Assembly: GCA_005801395.1 (NCBI GenBank)
Contig: SYDV01000236.1
Coordinates: forward strand, 1-7,013
Source of the DNA: Planctomycetia bacterium
GTDB taxonomy: Bacteria; Planctomycetota; UBA11346
Direction: 5' to 3'
Length of the DNA: 7,013 nucleotides
In this document: positions 6,878 to 7,013 of the stretch, one piece after another
Layout: the number at the start of each line of letters is the position of its first letter
Position numbering within the stretch: position 1 is the stretch's first letter
Translations under genes and position numbers: made by a program
The notes under the pieces: generated by a model
What the model was told of the DNA's origin: nothing
What the model saw: only the letters and a program-made list of their open reading frames with translations
Databases searched by the model: none

Positions 6878-7013
6878 GGGGAGACGACTTTGGCGTCTTG
6901 CGCGATAATTTTTCTTGTCGCTCTCGGGCTAATCGTTGATGAGCGCGAGTAAATTGACCGCTGGCCAACGCACCAATGATTGACAATTCACCGGCGAGCG
7001 CTGCGCCCGCGCA
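6870..7013 (-). CDS. Class I HMG-CoA reductase, C-terminal fragment (cut by window edge)
   Basis: Only the last 47 codons plus a TGA stop lie inside the window; the frame is open to the right edge. The peptide begins CAGAALAGELSIIGALASG and runs into QFTRAHQRLARERQ. This matches the conserved C-terminus of class I 3-hydroxy-3-methylglutaryl-CoA reductase, where ALAGELSL.ALAAGHLVKSH is typical. The His in TRAH aligns with catalytic His866 of the human enzyme, which protonates the CoA thiolate. The enzyme reduces HMG-CoA to mevalonate with two NADPH and commits carbon to isoprenoids. The following residues (LARERQEKLSRKTPKSSPHG) are basic and do not carry the AMPK serine of the animal enzyme, as expected for a bacterium. 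The stop overlaps the UbiA start by 8 bases. The call rests on a short but highly characteristic segment. The symbol (mvaA or hmgR type) is left blank because the body of the protein is not visible. Confidence 0.82.
   Translation of the reverse strand, partial: CAGAALAGELSIIGALASGQFTRAHQRLARERQEKLSRKTPKSSPHG

Larger units (their letters stand above)
241..7013 (-). other. Single overlapping operon of six lipid/isoprenoid genes
   Basis: All six genes run on the minus strand with no spacer anywhere. Overlaps are 8 bases (reductase/UbiA, 6870-6877), 8 (UbiA/dikinase, 5951-5958), 4 (dikinase/DUF3419, 3280-3283), 1 (DUF3419/kinase, 2189) and 4 (kinase/PAP2, 858-861). There is no room for an internal intergenic promoter, so transcription must start to the right of the window or inside a coding region. 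Translational coupling by termination and reinitiation is expected, particularly for UbiA, DUF3419 and PAP2, which lack clear ribosome sites. The strict packing argues that the products act in one process. Confidence 0.85.

Overview
The window is one tightly packed, all-minus-strand block of six genes. It reads from right (about 7013) to left (241), followed by about 240 bases with no clear gene. The proteins look bacterial. Base composition is near half GC, apart from a more AT-rich left end. Every gene junction overlaps and every internal stop is TGA, so this is almost certainly one polycistronic operon whose promoter lies beyond the right edge. I cannot assign a genus. A class I (NADPH-type) HMG-CoA reductase shows that this bacterium, or at least this operon, draws isoprenoids from mevalonate.

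In transcription order the genes are: (1) the last 47 codons of a class I HMG-CoA reductase; (2) a UbiA-family membrane prenyltransferase; (3) an 892-residue dikinase with an N-terminal PEP-synthase/PPDK-type ATP-grasp domain, a long central domain and a C-terminal phosphohistidine swivel domain, laid out like rifampicin phosphotransferase and not like PEP synthase; (4) a DUF3419/BtaA-like SAM-dependent 3-amino-3-carboxypropyl transferase; (5) a polytopic phytol/dolichol-kinase-like CTP-dependent lipid kinase with an extra membrane domain of about 190 residues at its C-terminus; (6) a PAP2-superfamily membrane phosphatase or transferase. The overlaps are 8, 8, 4, 1 and 4 bases.

Taken together the set looks like a pathway for an unusual isoprenoid-containing lipid. 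HMG-CoA reductase feeds precursor supply, the membrane kinase can make prenyl phosphate, UbiA can attach a prenyl chain, the BtaA-like enzyme can add an aminocarboxypropyl (homoserine-type) group from SAM, the dikinase can phosphorylate an acceptor that is not known, and the PAP2 enzyme can remove or exchange a phosphate. The individual family calls are well supported by motifs. The joint pathway is my inference, and I do not recognise it as a described system.

The left 240 bases are AT-richer and hold no convincing gene, RNA or strong terminator. No tRNA, rRNA, CRISPR array, insertion sequence or long repeat was seen anywhere in the window.
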